Shown here: one piece after another, positions 21,093 to 32,855 of the stretch | Layout: every line of letters starts with the position of its first letter | Numbering within the stretch: the first letter of the stretch is position 1 | Source of the DNA: Dactylorhiza incarnata | Taxonomy: Eukaryota; Streptophyta; Magnoliopsida; Asparagales; Orchidaceae | NCBI GenBank assembly: GCA_033032865.1 | Contig: JAWHQI010000202.1 | Location: 2,170,001-2,234,000 of the forward strand | Direction: 5' to 3' | Length of the DNA: 64,000 nt | Position numbers and translations under genes: made by a program | The notes under the pieces: model-generated | Seen by the model: only the letters and a program-made list of their open reading frames with translations | Database searches by the model: none | What the model was told of the DNA's origin: nothing

Positions 21093-22885
21093 GAAAACGC
21101 CACTTAGTCAAGCTACGTGACGGTAAACAAAGCGCTCTTGGGAGGCAACCCAATGTTAACCTCTTTATTTTTCTCTTTCTTTTCTTGTTTGTTTCTCTAA
21201 TTTAACTCTGCAGGTGTTTGACCGGCAACCCCGACTACCATCCATGGAAGCCCTCTTTACACTTTAGTAATTTATCTTGATTTTTCTTTAGTGTCATTTT
21301 TTTAGTTTTATCGTTCATACTTAGTTTTAAACATTGGGGACAATGTTTAATTTTAAGTATGGGGGTGTAGCATAGCTTTCTTTGTAGTTTTACTTGAAAA
21401 CAAAAAAACCCAAAAAATTAAAAAAATTGAAATTAAATTTCTTGGAAAGGGCGCTTTGGGCTTGAATTCCAATCATAACCTCTAGTACCTTTGCGAGCCC
21501 TTCACGTGGTTGACCTTGGGAAGTCCAAGAACTAAAAAAAATCTATTAGGAAATGTTCTTTTTATTTATCAAAATGCCCACTTACTAAATTGTAAGTTCT
21601 AAGTAGATTGTTTTTCATATAGACTAAAAATAATTTTGTGCTAGAATAGTTCTTGAAACTTTTGAGTAAAATTGTTGACTCATGTAGTGCTCCTAGTCAT
21701 ATGAATGTCTTTGAGTAGTGTTGGTGTAAAATTAAATTCTTGGCATAGATCTAAAACTGTGTTTTATTAATTTGCGTAGTAATAATTTATTTTACTTTTA
21801 ATTCGAATCCGGTCTTATCCAAAAGTAGTTTAGGTGAGTGTGTAGAAGATTGTTAGAAAGTTATTACTCGAATTGAACAAAAGGGTGTCCTTTCTCGATG
21901 TCTAGAACTTGCCCCAAGCTATTTTCGAAGCATGTGCACTTTAGTTAAAATTAACTTTACGAAAATGATTTAGGCCTTTCTTTGGATAGTTTGAGCCTTT
22001 GCACCCAACCTAGATTTACTACCATTGTTCACACAAATTTGAGCCTTACACCTTTACTTGAACCACCCTCATCATTTCGGCACCAAAGCTAAAAAGCCCA
22101 AAACTCAAATGAACACTTGAAATTTTGAGCTAAAATTGAAAAAAAAAATATAGAAGAAAAAAAAAGAAATATTTGGGTACGATTCTATGAAAAAAAATAT
22201 ATATGGGTATCAATTCAAAAGAAAAGGCAATAATCTCATAATGATATGCGGCCTAGGTATGCACATGCATAATTGGAATGATCCCAATTATGAAGATTCG
22301 TGATATAAATAAAAGAGAATGAGAGTGTTTCCCCTTAGAAAAATATGAGTATGGGGGTAAAACTTCATTATTTTGTGGTAGTCATCATTTTCTAATAGCT
22401 CAAAACTTTTTTGTTTAAGTGGAATGCGCCTTCATGTTTATCATTGCTTACCTCACCCTTAAACCCAAGCCTTAAAATATACCCTATTTAAGTCCTAAAG
22501 ATCCATAAAGTTGATTTAGTATGAAGTGCAGTGGAGAAGGTGCAAACGGGGAAGCCTATGGCCGTCGACATTGATGGATTTCTTTGGAGGCCACGCCGAG
22601 CGTCTACGTCTAGTAATTTAAATTTCAGCAATCATGCTATTTTCTCCCTCTTCATAACTTTTTGATTGACCGTCGACTCATTTTTAAAGTGATGATAAAT
22701 AATTATAACGCATTTTTGAAGTATTTCATAAATTAGTATTTATGCCAAGAACATCTTTTTACTAAAATATCTACGCATGCCAACATAATACTTCGCATTT
22801 TACTCTCTAGTTTTCATAATTCTGTCTTGCATTAATTTTTCTTACCCTTATGAAGAATGGTTTGCTCGGGACGAGCAACGAGCAA
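21093..22885 (+). other. 3' non-coding region of element C
   Basis: 1.8 kb between integrase and the polypurine tract, where some Athila elements carry an env-like ORF; none is present. Landmarks: 'cttgggaggcaaccca' (21137), typical of Athila 3' regions; 'ttggggacaatgtttaattt' then a second PPT-like 'aagtatgggggtgtag' (21355); a copy of the leader cassette (21440). Near the end, 'gctcgggacgagc' (22863-22875) forms a short hairpin. Confidence 0.75.
21440..21532 (+). other. Shared cassette, copy 2 (C 3' region)
   Basis: About 90 bp that repeats the leader block at 15652 with a handful of differences, followed in both places by an A-rich stretch. It ends CCTTGG-GAAGT-CCAAG, a small hairpin. Confidence 0.85.
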
Positions 22886-22898
22886 GTATGGGGGTGTT
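22886..22898 (+). other. Polypurine tract of element C
   Basis: 'aagtatgggggtgtt' directly abuts the 3' LTR start. The same motif with 'gtgtag' sits 1.5 kb upstream. Confidence 0.75.
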
Positions 22899-24592
22899 TG
22901 ATGAGTAATTTATTTACTCATCTTGTAGTAAAGTATTATTACAATTTTATTATGAAATTGTGTTATTTTATAAATTATATCGTATAAATCTTTCCTATGT
23001 TAATTTCATAAGCTAACTTATGTTTATTTTATATTTTTAGGTTTTCTGGACATTTGGACCAGAAAATGCATCTACACGCCCCAGGTCACGCGTGACCATG
23101 GGCGTGTAACTTGCGCAGTGTTCCAGACCTGTTTCTGCCACACCGGGGAAGTTCCATGAAAAGTTCGCCAAGTACACGCCCCAAGTCACGAGCGTCACTA
23201 AGGGCGTGACCTATTGTCACGGCCACGACCCGCCACAAGCATCCGGAGCACGCCTGCCACGTAATTTTAAAGTTACACGCCCTAGGTCACGGGCGTGACC
23301 TTGGGGCGTGACCACTGGATATGAGCAGCGTTCGACAAAAATTAAGGAGATCGACGAACTGCTCCATGGCTGCATTCGATGAATATTCTGGCGTTCGATG
23401 AACTGCGCCCGGCTGCTGCATTCGATGAAAATGATGAGATCGATGAAAGTTCAACAGCGCGCCTTCCCGCCGAAGCTTCCCGCCAGCAGCACTTAATTGA
23501 GATTACACGCCCTAGGTCACGGGCGTCACCTAGGGCGTGATGCGTCTGAAATGCCTGCATTGAAGCCAGATGGCGCCCTTCCCGCACCCAGCCGATCACG
23601 CCCCCGACACGCCCTGGTCACGGGCGTGACCAAGGGCGTGTAACACCAAAATGTCAGCTATTTAAGGGGACCTTCTCCATATGTTCAAGGACGAAGTTTT
23701 GGAGTTCTAGCTTATTTTCTTGCACTAGTTTTAATCTTGTATGTCCTTTTCTTCTTGCACTTTTATTTCCCAAGCTTGTAATTCTCAATTTTCTAGTTGT
23801 AATTTCTTTTGCTAATTAATAAAATAGTACTTTTTCTCTTATTTAACTCTCAACTTTCATTATGCACTTCTTTCATTTCATTGTTTCCTCCATCTCTATG
23901 AGTAGCTAAATTCTATTAGTACTCGACCGAGATGATCCAAGGGAAATATAATTCTTGATTTAAATTCTAGCTTCTCTTTCTCTTCCTTAGAATACTTTAG
24001 ATTTATTCTCGAACTATTTTTGGATTGAGATTATATTGTCGATATATAATTCTCATCTTTGTTTTCGCAATCTAATAACCGAGAGGTTTTGATTTCGAAT
24101 CGATCATTTCAAGAATAAAGAGAGTTGAATGCACTCCTCAAGCGAGGAAGACATAATTCTCCCGGATTGGAGTCAAATCCAATAGAGGGGTTCAATACGA
24201 TAAGGCGTGTTTTAGATTTTGATTCTTGAACGAAAGTTCGTTTGATCAACTAAACTCAGTTGAGCATATCCTTGAGAGAGGTGTGTTCATAAATCGGGAA
24301 CCTCCACGGTCGAGTATTTTCTTAAGACATTTAGAAGTTGTTCTTTTTATATTTTATTTTCCCAAGGTGATTCAAGGTTGAGTACTAACCTTTAACTCAT
24401 CAATTTAAATAAGCTATTTCTCTTACTCGCAACCAACCAACCACAAGTTTTATTCGATAAAATAATAGAGATTTTTCGAAGTAAGAGTACTCAACCGCCC
24501 CGAGTCTAATACGGCCTTGGTTTTTATAACCTATACTACATTCAATATGGTACACTTGCCGTTATCATTTGCGGATATAGTTTTGCGCATCA
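22899..24592 (+). repeat. 3' LTR of element C
   Basis: 1,694 bp, same ends and motif layout as the 5' LTR. Followed by the GAAGC duplication and the continuation of B's protease-RT linker. Confidence 0.93.
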
Positions 24593-24597
24593 GAAGC

Positions 24598-24912
24598 CTT
24601 TAACAAAGTGAAGAACAACTCTGCGTCTTTCCTCACCTCCTTGACCACTTGGAGAGCAGACATCAGCATCTTGCTCGCTCCTCGCAAACCATCAAATGTG
24701 GTCTCGTCCTTGGTGTTCTTTCCTAGAGTAATCTCCTTCCGATTGCAATCTATGCATGCTCGCTGCTTTGAGAGCCAGTCCATGCCAAAGATTATGACAA
24801 ATTTAGCTAGCGGTAATAATGATGCTTCCAGGTCGAAACCGTGATTCTCAATCTGCACATTTACACCACTCAACCTATTCGTGCTCATACAACACCCATT
24901 GGGCAGCACTAC
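24598..24912 (-). pseudogene. pol: Protease C-terminal part of element B
   Basis: The minus-strand frame includes F-D-L-E-A-S-L-L-P-L and I-F-G-M-D-W-L-S-K-Q-R-A, the flap-to-end region of the gypsy protease, followed by the linker toward RT. It is nearly the same as F at 43231-43470. The catalytic D-T-G-A part is cut off by the insertion of E at 24913. C's insertion removes continuity with the RT on the other side. Confidence 0.83.
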
Positions 24913-25170
24913 TGAAAGTGCACAATGTTACCTCTGGGTATACTCTAGAGGGGGGATAGAGTTTTAAAACTTTTCTATAGTCTTATACACACACAATAAA
25001 AATACTTCTAATTCGTATGCATTCAGCTGATCAATCCAGAATAAAGTAATAACAAAAATGCAGAAATAATAAAATGGACAGCACAAAGATAAGGGCTATA
25101 GTGGTTCCCCAAAACTTATGGGTACATCCACTCTTCTACCACCATGGTAGGAATACACAAATCAGTGCCT

Positions 25171-25364
25171 AAGTTTTTTGATAAGGAGACTCTTAGAACC
25201 ATTGAGTCTTTTGGTAAGGAGACTCTTAGAACCAACAACTGAGTCTTTTGGTAAGGAGACTCCAAGAATCAAGGACTGAGTCTTTTGATAAGGAGACTCT
25301 TAGAACCAATCTAGATCTTTCGATAAGGAGATCTTGAACCACTGAATCCTTTGGAGAGGGATTC
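25171..25364 (-). repeat. Hairpin array in E LTR1
   Basis: Six units of about 30-35 bp. Several read GAGTC-12 nt-GACTC (e.g. 25278-25299). The fifth reads AGATC-12 nt-GATCT (25313-25334), and the sixth GAATC-11 nt-GATTC (25344-25364). The loop keeps the pattern TTTxGxxAxGG. Arms differ but remain complementary. Confidence 0.85.
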
Positions 25365-25956
25365 TAAAAACTCTTTACTGAAGTTACAATAAGAAAGAAA
25401 GAGTAAGAAAGAAGAAGAAGAAATTAGTCTTCTGATTTGAATCCTCTTTCATCAGATTTCTCTGAGGATTCTTGGCACTCTGTACTAGAACTTGTAGAAG
25501 ATTAATCCTTTGTAGGAAAAGGATTTTTAAGCTTTGTCCAATCTTTCACTTGGTTGCAGCAGAGAGAAGAAGAAGTGGTGCTGAACAGAGAAGTATCTTT
25601 ATGTATATTGTCTGAGAGAGAACTTAAGGAAGAAGAAGACATAATAGAATGGTTTAATTATTTGTTATCTCTCTACCTGAGTATATTCTCTGTCAAAAAA
25701 CATTTGAATTTGTTTCCTCTTCTCTTTGTCCCTGTTAAGAATGTTCATGGGATAATACCGTTCTCTTCCCATTTATGTTGACAGGCAAGCCCGTCAATCT
25801 TTTTTTTTGAAAAACTTCCAAGAATGTCTTTGTTGCCTCTCTCGAGTCCTTTCCATTCTTGGCAATAAATGAACCGTTAGAAATCAAATTACTTCCTTGT
25901 ATACCTTCTAGAAGAGCATCAGAAAAGAATAAAAAAGTATTATATTTTTATGCTTG

Positions 25957-26272
25957 TATTCGACATAGCGTCGAATACATTTGCCTTCTAGTTGACGCAC
26001 CTCCGAGTTCTAATAGTAGCTGCTTCAAATTCCTCTTTAGCTTTGAACTGAACTCTGATATAGACGTTGCATCGAATTCTTATCGAGTGGACTTTGAACT
26101 TCATCTTCTGCGTCGACTTCAAGTCGAAGTTACTGCTTTGACTGACTCTGTCTTCTGCGTCGAGTACATCTCGACATTGCGTCGACTTGGACTTTAGTAT
26201 GAGTTAATGTTACTTCTATTCGAAGTAACTTCGACTTGTAGTCGAAGCTGCGTCGACTTCTATTCGACGCAG
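25957..26272 (-). repeat. TCGA palindrome block in E LTR1
   Basis: Dense GTCGA/TCGAC pairs, e.g. TATTCGAC-5 nt-GTCGAATA (25957-25977, 8-bp arms) and CTTCAAGTCGAAG. The block sits roughly 180-500 bases from the minus-strand start of the LTR. Confidence 0.8.
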
Positions 26273-26453
26273 GTATAACTCAACTGAATTTTTGACATTT
26301 TTTGACGGTCTTAGACACTCTAATGAGAGTGTGACATCCTAAGATATCTAATGACCAAATTATCCTCTCTATACAAAATGGGTAATATATCCTAGAAAAT
26401 GAAATCATTTGTATACAATTTGAAAGATAAATCAAAGGGTGTTTTTCCCAATA

Positions 26454-26470
26454 ATCTCCCCTATTTATCT
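26454..26470 (-). other. Polypurine tract beside E LTR1
   Basis: Minus strand AAATAGGGGAGAT abuts the LTR. The LTR2 equivalent is AAATAGGGGGAGAT (60356-60369). Confidence 0.7.
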
Positions 26471-26686
26471 TAATAAATTTTACAAATTGTGTAAGTGATT
26501 TCAATCATACTTAGACATAAAATTGAATACAGACAAATGTACAAAGAACAATAATGACATAATTGAATAGAAGCGCATACCACATAATAAATTTCAAAGT
26601 AATCAGATTATTTTCAATAACTGTATCCACCTGGTAGTATAATAGAAATTGTTCATTTTCATTCAATGCATGTATTGTTCTATTCT

Positions 26687-27795
26687 TTAGGATGGTTTTT
26701 CCTCTTCCTTGAGAAGACCTGAGGTGTCACCTTTCTGGGTGGAAACACCAAGGGCTCATCCTCTTCTTCAACACCTTTATCATCCTCTTTGTCATTTTAT
26801 TGAGTAATGTCCTTTTGAGCTATTTTTGCAACCTCTTTAGCAATATTAGTAACATCATCTAGGAGTTGTTCAGTGATGAGGGGCTCCCCCGGGTCAATGC
26901 AAGAACTTCTGTAGTGAGAACTACTTCCAGAGCTGTTGTAAGAAGCTCCCCATGATTTAGTGCATGTAGTTCTCCCTAGATTTGTGCATTATTTTATAGA
27001 GTATGAACTGTAGCATCTGGAAGTACTTTGTTGAACACTGTGATCTTATTAGGATCTCAAGATTCCTGAGCAAGATTATTCTCTTCTGGGGCAGGAACTT
27101 CCTCATCTTGAATGATCTCCCCCTTCTGAACCTTACAGGCAAGTGAGGTTAAGAATGTTCTGGTAACTCAGGAGAAAGAAATTACTGCCCTTATTGACTG
27201 AATAGATTCTAGTGACCCTTTTAGCTCTTTCTCTATCTGGGAATATTTCTAATTAAATTTTCTTGCATGTGTCAGTAATAGATCAGCAAATGTCCCAGTG
27301 GCCAGCCCCACTGCCTTAGAGATTGCCTGCTCCATGTCAAAAGAGTGTATAGGATGGAGGTAGAGGGTGTATTAACAGGAGGTGAAGATAGGTTAATTAG
27401 AGGGTTTTCTAGAGACAGAACACTGAAGTCTGTGAGATTGTGATTGATAGGGGATTGTATTTGAATGTCTTCTGGGATTATGGTTGGTTGTGGTTGCTGT
27501 TAAGGAGAGGTCCTTGCTGGAGGTTCTATTATGTTGTCTTGTGGAACCATTGCATGATCTTGAGCTTGTGGTTCAGCTTTGTATCTGCTATGATTATGTC
27601 ATTATCATGAGGAGATGGAGATACTGGAGGAGAGGGTGCAGCTTGACCAGTATTTAGAATTTTCCTGGTCCACTTGGAAAAGATCCCTATGTTGATCTTT
27701 TTTCGTAGAGGAATTGGCACCCTTTTGATTTACAGACCATTGGATAGTGTTGGATCATGATTTGGCTCATAATTCTCATGTAGGCATTCTCCTTA
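26687..27795 (-). pseudogene. ORF2 copy 1, C-terminal part (element E)
   Basis: Continuation of the ORF2 begun at 52994; the two halves are separated by D. The open part (27529-27720) has an I-G-I-F-S-K-W-T-R-K-I-L segment then Pro/Ser-rich sequence. Beyond it, matching frames to copies 2 and 3 continue to a stop near 26687 after an acidic tail with P-L-V-F-P-P-K. Several stops and indels relative to copy 2 make it non-functional. Function unknown; see copy 2. Confidence 0.65.
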
Positions 27796-27979
27796 TGTAA
27801 CATCCCCCAAAACAACTAGACCCCCAAGTTGATTTTGTCATGACTAGGTCATGACAAAACCATATGAAGAGCTCAAGACCATGTGAGTTTGGGTGAGAAA
27901 AGGGAAACCCAAGTTGTCTACAAATAGTAGTTTTCAGATACCTAGCCTAGGTTTGGGCTTAGGGGCCTCACCTTGAAAA

Positions 27980-28410
27980 TTGACCCCACCATAGTGTCCC
28001 TAACCCATTAGGGGCCTCCTTGGAGCACCAAGGACCCATTGGGGTCAACAAAATGGGCCAAATTGACCAAAGTCAACCCTAACCCTAAATTGGTCAAAAT
28101 AGCTCAATTAGGGCCAATTGGCCTCCACCATGCCAAATTGACCCTGCCCCTTCCCTCATAGAGTCACTAGGGACCTAGTGGACCAAAAAGACCCATCATG
28201 GGACCTTTAATTTGGCCAATTTTATAAAGTCAACTTTAGCCTTAATTTTGGTCGAAGTGCCCTATAAAGGGGCAATTCACCCTCACCTTGCCAAATTGAC
28301 ATTACCTAGACCTTTCTAACCCTTAAGGTAGGCCATTGGAGCCTAATCCACCCATTGGTGTCAACCCAATTGGTCAATTTGACCAAAGTCAACATTATCC
28401 TAAATTTGGT
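27980..28410 (+). promoter_or_regulatory. TTGAC/GTCAA-rich U3 of D
   Basis: About a dozen TTGAC or GTCAA cores, often as facing pairs (TTGACC-AAA-GTCAA at 28063 and again near 28380). TTGAC(C/T) is the W-box bound by WRKY factors, so a stress- or defence-responsive promoter is possible. This is inference from motif density only. Confidence 0.5.
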
Positions 28411-28652
28411 CAAAATAACCTAATTTGGCCAAATTAAACCCAATCCATTTGGGCTAGTCCAACTAAAGTGGTCCACCACCTAGTGGGCTTGATAATTACT
28501 GAAATCACCACTCAATTTATGTAATTGATGATTAGGAGAGAGAAAATGGAGGTTTCCCCCAAATTGAAGTGAGAAGGAGAGCATTCATGGTGATAATGCA
28601 TTTGATCCTTCAATTCCTCCAGAATTGATGAGCATTCATTTCCCACTTCCGT

Positions 28653-28660
28653 TATAAATA
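28653..28660 (+). promoter_or_regulatory. TATA box of D's 5' LTR
   Basis: TATAAATA. In the 3' LTR the same place reads TACAAACA (about 48327), so only the 5' LTR keeps a canonical box. Confidence 0.6.
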
Positions 28661-31344
28661 GTACTCTGGAGTTTCTATGGCCAGGGGAGCTAAATTAGGG
28701 GAGAATTAGAGGTGGCCGAAATCTCCACTAATAGCCATTAATGGCAATTGATGCCAAGGCTCCTCCCCTCCCCCAATTGATCTCCTTAACACCCTCAGGG
28801 ATCAGAGAGGAGTGAAACCCCCCTCTTCCCCGAAGAAATCGAGCCCTCCCAGTGTGAATTGACATGGCGCCGAAAGCTCCACCTCTGTCCATGGCGACTC
28901 GCCGGAATTCGCGCCACCAAGCCCCCCCACAGGTCCGATCCTCCCTCTCTCCCTAGTGCATAGATCTCAATCAGTTTGGGGCTTGATTCGAGCTCAATCG
29001 AGCTTGAATCGTGCTCCCAAAAGGGTTTGTTTTCGATCCCTTTTCCCCTGCTAGAAAACCCCCCTCCGGCCACCACCGGCCGGCTAACCACCGCCCATCG
29101 CCTGCCACCACCTCGGCAAAGGTGGTGGTGCACTAGCCGGCCGGAAAGATGCAAGGGTGGCCAACAAATCGAGAAGAAAGGTCACCCAGGATGGGGTGTC
29201 GAGGATCGTAATTTTATTGGGGTCGATGATGGACAGCCGTCCGATCTGGCGGGATCTGCTAAACACAGATCAAATGTTTTAATATCCAAGTAATGTGTAT
29301 TTTTGTCACCTTTTATGCAAAGTTTTGTTTTAAATATTAAAAGTAGTAGAGCCCCTCAAATAAAAAAATGCCTAACATAAATCTTGTAGCCCTTGGTGTG
29401 TAGAATAAATGAAAATTTGTTTCAGCCCAATAGTGGCACTATAGCTCCCCGTGGAGTCTTTTTGCTAGGACTGGTCCCTAGGGTAGGGCAGTCACCCTTC
29501 CTTGAATAACTCTTGATAGAGAAAGTCTATGGGCATGAAAATTGAAACCTAGGCTATTTATATAACCTCCATCATCATATCAAATGATGGGAATTTTAGG
29601 AGATCCTTTTTCTAAGGTTTTTGTAATTATTTCCTAAATCACGTATTAATTAATTATTTTGTCAAATGACCTCCAATGCCCTCCAAGTTTTGGTGGGTAC
29701 TTCTTAGGGTTATCATATGACCCTGGTAAAAATCTCAGCCCAATTGGGTCTGATTTGGTTGTGTAATTTGTCAACCCAAGTTGGGTCAAATTAGGTCAAA
29801 ATTAGGGCATGGTGTTTATCTTAGGGGTGAAGTGGTCAAAACTCATCACTATGAGTTGAAACCTTGGCCACTGGTTTAGGATCACCTAAAACACCTTCAT
29901 GAGTAAGATGGGGTGGTGTAGAGGTGGATATGCCCTAGGACCCTAGATTTACCCCTTGGGGTTAGAACCTTGTGAAGGTCATGTGGTCTAAAGTCCTAGA
30001 TTGGTCATGGGACTTAGTGGATATGTTCATGGGGTGTAATTATGCCCTAGAGAATTTTGAGAGAATTTTAGGAGTAGTTATTTTCCCTAAATTACGTTGT
30101 AACCCCTTTAGGGCTTTTCATTATTAGAGAGACTTACTTATTCAAATGACTTTGTATGGTGATGAAACCTTGGTAGTGCCCTTATATTCATATGATGGAC
30201 CTCTGGTAATTTTTGTGTAATTAATTAAGTGATTTAACCAGCACTTCATTTACAAGGCACTTATTTTACCTTAACCTTGAGAAATATAATTAAGGGTCCA
30301 AAACTCTCTGTAAAAATGTGCAACTTGGTGATAGGACATTTCAGAGCACTAGGAAGCTCTGTAAATTTTTATATAATTTTTGGAGATTGCTATCACTGGG
30401 CTACTTCACAACATGCTTATATTAGGATTTGTTTGGAATATTTGTTTAGGTGAGAAAAAATATTTGGTTAGGTGAGAAAATGATTTCCATAAATTGTGAA
30501 ACTCAGTCAGCAAGCCTTTATGAACATATTGGAGATCTAGTATTTCTTTCATAATTTTTGGAATTATTTAACAGTAGGTTCCTTCACAATTTTTCGTAGA
30601 CAGGGTTTCTTTGGAATATTTGTTTATGTGGTTAATATGCCTTTATAAATTCTAAAGATTGTCCTGAGAACTTTTCTGATCAATATAAATGACAGGTAAT
30701 TTTTCCATAATTTTGGACAAGTATTTTTGGTGATTGCTTCTTTAATTCCTAATTTTGGTTAAATATTCAATATTATAATTAGAGGTCAGTTCCTGATTGT
30801 AAAATTGTGACACTCTGTATTTACTGTAATTTTGGCATGTTAGATTTGTCTTAATATTATGAGAGTCGTATCATAAGGATACCTTACACTTCGTGTTCAT
30901 ATTCATACTTGGCAAATATTGGAGAAATTTAAATAAATGCTAAAATATTGAGGAAAAATATGCGTCTTTGGATTTAGTCTTATAATATCATGATAGTCCT
31001 CCAGTAAAAATCTTGTATCATGTGGATGAATATTTGGAGTGTTTCTACTTATTAGCTTCATATAGTTAGTTTGGTCTGCGTATAGTAAAAATGTGAAACT
31101 TGAGTATTTAGGGGCCTACCAAGTGGAAGTGGCATGTAGTTGGTGTACATGGTCAGAATGAAGAGGTTGAGGCCATCAAAAAGGAGTTTAGGAGATAAGA
31201 GTGCTAGGTGGGCTAAGGGTAAGGTCGTGCTTGGGATTGACGAAAGGTCGTCTTTCCCTTATCGTGTCATAAACCACCTAGGGTTAATACAAGTGAAATG
31301 GTAAGAGGCTTAGGCATATGGGTAGATACCCATAACATTAAATG

Positions 31345-31434
31345 CCTTGAGAAAGGGAGCCTTGGGATGTCATCCCAGTATAGTCTAGTACCATAGCGAG
31401 CCCCTTACTGGTAATCCTCGGGAAGTCCAAGGTT
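31345..31434 (+). other. Shared cassette, copy 3 (D 5' LTR)
   Basis: 'gagaaaggg', 'ccttggg', 'ctagtacc', 'gcgagcccc' and 'gggaagtccaagg' occur in the same order and spacing as in element C at 15652 and 21440. Confidence 0.75.
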
Positions 31435-32843
31435 AACAATAAATCATAGGGCTAAGTTGTTATACAAGAATAACTAAGTTTAATACTCACTCACACTCCA
31501 TTGTCACAGGTGCTTAGTCAGTTTGGTCTTACGAGCGGTAGGCTCGGTGGTTGTAGTAATAGACTTATTAGTCTGGTGAGTGGTGACTCAACCATGTTTA
31601 TTGTGTCGGATGGGTTAGCCCGGGGAGCTTATGGCTCGGAGGTAGATGTAAACATGTTTGCATGTGCATAAGGTGGTGGGTCCTTAGTGTTGATGGCTGT
31701 TGCACCGACATTAATACTTGGGCTTGGTAAGTGTGGATAACCCCTTACCAAGACAAGTCTAGTGGTCTAACCATCAAGAGTACGCAGGGACTCCGCTGTT
31801 GTGTTAAGTAAGTGTGCATAAGGTGGTGGGGTCTTTAACTTTGAGGCGTACGATAGGTTTGGGTTAGGTAGTGCAAATACCAACCTAAAGGTGGGCGAGG
31901 CCCAACCCACAACTTCCGTTTGCCACTACGGAAGTATCCTGGGAGTTTTGCTAGCTCCAAAAAGGGGGAACTAAAGGTCTGTGCGCATAGAGTCGTAGTG
32001 GGTGTGTTGCACTTGTGTGAACATAACATTTAACTGCATACCTTGCATGTCATAGCATCAACATTGCATTTCAACCCTTACCCCTATCGTATAAGTTGGT
32101 TATGGTACTAAACGATAGGCCTTGCTAAATGACCCCTTGGTCTATAGGTTTGTGTGGGCAATCCTATAAATCAATGGTTACTTTTCCTTACCTACTTTTA
32201 CATGTTTGCCCTACTTGTTTACTTTACCTATTCTTAATCTACTTTACTTACTGCTTCAGTTATTACATATATTGTGTAGTGGTAGACATTCATCGTAGAT
32301 TTTATCCCCGTCATCTGCCATTGTTTACACCCCTTGTTGTCCTCTGCTTCATTCCTCCCGCTCGGTGCCTAGGAGTCACTGTGGGAGGGGTGGGGGATTG
32401 GCTTAGTCTTTTGACTAACGGTCGGTGGACCTTATCATTTTAGGGGACCGAGGAGATGCTGCAGCACCAGAGGCCGGTGCAGATGGAGACGGGGCTGTCT
32501 AGCACGGGAGCACCATTGGCAAGATCTGTGAGCATCATTTAGCTTTAGTATTTTATGCTTCCGCGAGAGAAAATGTAGTGAGGAATTGATGTATCGGGCA
32601 GGAGCCCTTGTTATTTCTATCTTTTACTTCATGTGGACATCTATTTATGATGATTTTCTATTTATGTGATGTGGACTTATCTTCTCTAGAAGTTAGATAT
32701 ACTTACTTTTTCTGTGATCAATAAGGCCGGCAGGATCGACGTTTTGTAGTGGTGACCTTCCTAAGTGAGGGTGTCACTGCAAAGTGGAGGTTCTGGGTAT
32801 AAGACCCGGGTTCGTAAAAAGAAAAAAAAAGGGTCTTATAAAG

Positions 32844-32855
32844 TGGTATCAGAGC
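32844..32855 (+). other. Primer-binding site of D (initiator tRNA-Met type)
   Basis: TGGTATCAGAGC, three bases after the LTR, the canonical plant gypsy/Copia PBS. Confidence 0.92.

Larger units (their letters stand above)
13857..24592 (+). mobile_element. Element C: complete Athila-type Ty3/gypsy element
   Basis: 10,736 bp with both LTRs (13857-15552 and 22899-24592) starting TGATGAGTAA and ending GCGCATCA. A perfect target duplication GAAGC flanks it (13852-13856 and 24593-24597), and B's coding sequence resumes exactly there. The PBS matches the 3' end of tRNA-Asp as in Athila/Tat elements; gag, protease, RT, RNase H and integrase follow in gypsy order. It lacks an env-like ORF. The LTRs look very similar: in the first ~97 bases I see one substitution and one indel. 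Confidence 0.93.
24913..26453 (-). repeat. LTR1 of element E
   Basis: On the plus strand it starts TGAAAGTGCAC and ends before 'atctccc', matching LTR2 throughout. Its minus-strand first bases read TATTGGG instead of the TGTTGTG of LTR2, so the terminal TG is mutated. It holds the hairpin array (25171-25364), a TCGA-rich block (25957-26272) and an ACACTCT-AATG-AGAGTGT hairpin (26312). Confidence 0.83.
27796..32840 (+). repeat. 5' LTR of element D (5,045 bp)
   Basis: Layout: a TTGAC-rich U3; TATAAATA at 28653; a GC-rich block (28860-29250) whose ORFs are not conserved in frame with the 3' LTR; then about 3.5 kb of AT-rich leader with the 'cttgtagcccttggtgt' motif (29382), the shared cassette (31345), and the lineage-specific tail 'ggccggcaggat...gggtcttata'. 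A 26-bp 'ttggttaggtgagaaaa' duplication near 30465 is absent from the 3' LTR. No gene. Confidence 0.9.

Noticed and set aside
21093..22885. Env-like ORF expected in some Athila elements
   Set aside because: No open frame or membrane-type sequence of useful length is present.
28795..29293. Open frames of about 100-120 codons on both strands in the GC-rich part of D's LTR, one with a Ser/Pro-rich product
   Set aside because: The matching region of the 3' LTR (48476-48960) has different frame lengths and boundaries; high GC alone gives open frames. No recognised domain.
32844..32855. Possible tRNA gene from tRNA-complementary sequences
   Set aside because: Only the 12-18 nt primer-binding sites match; no cloverleaf is present.
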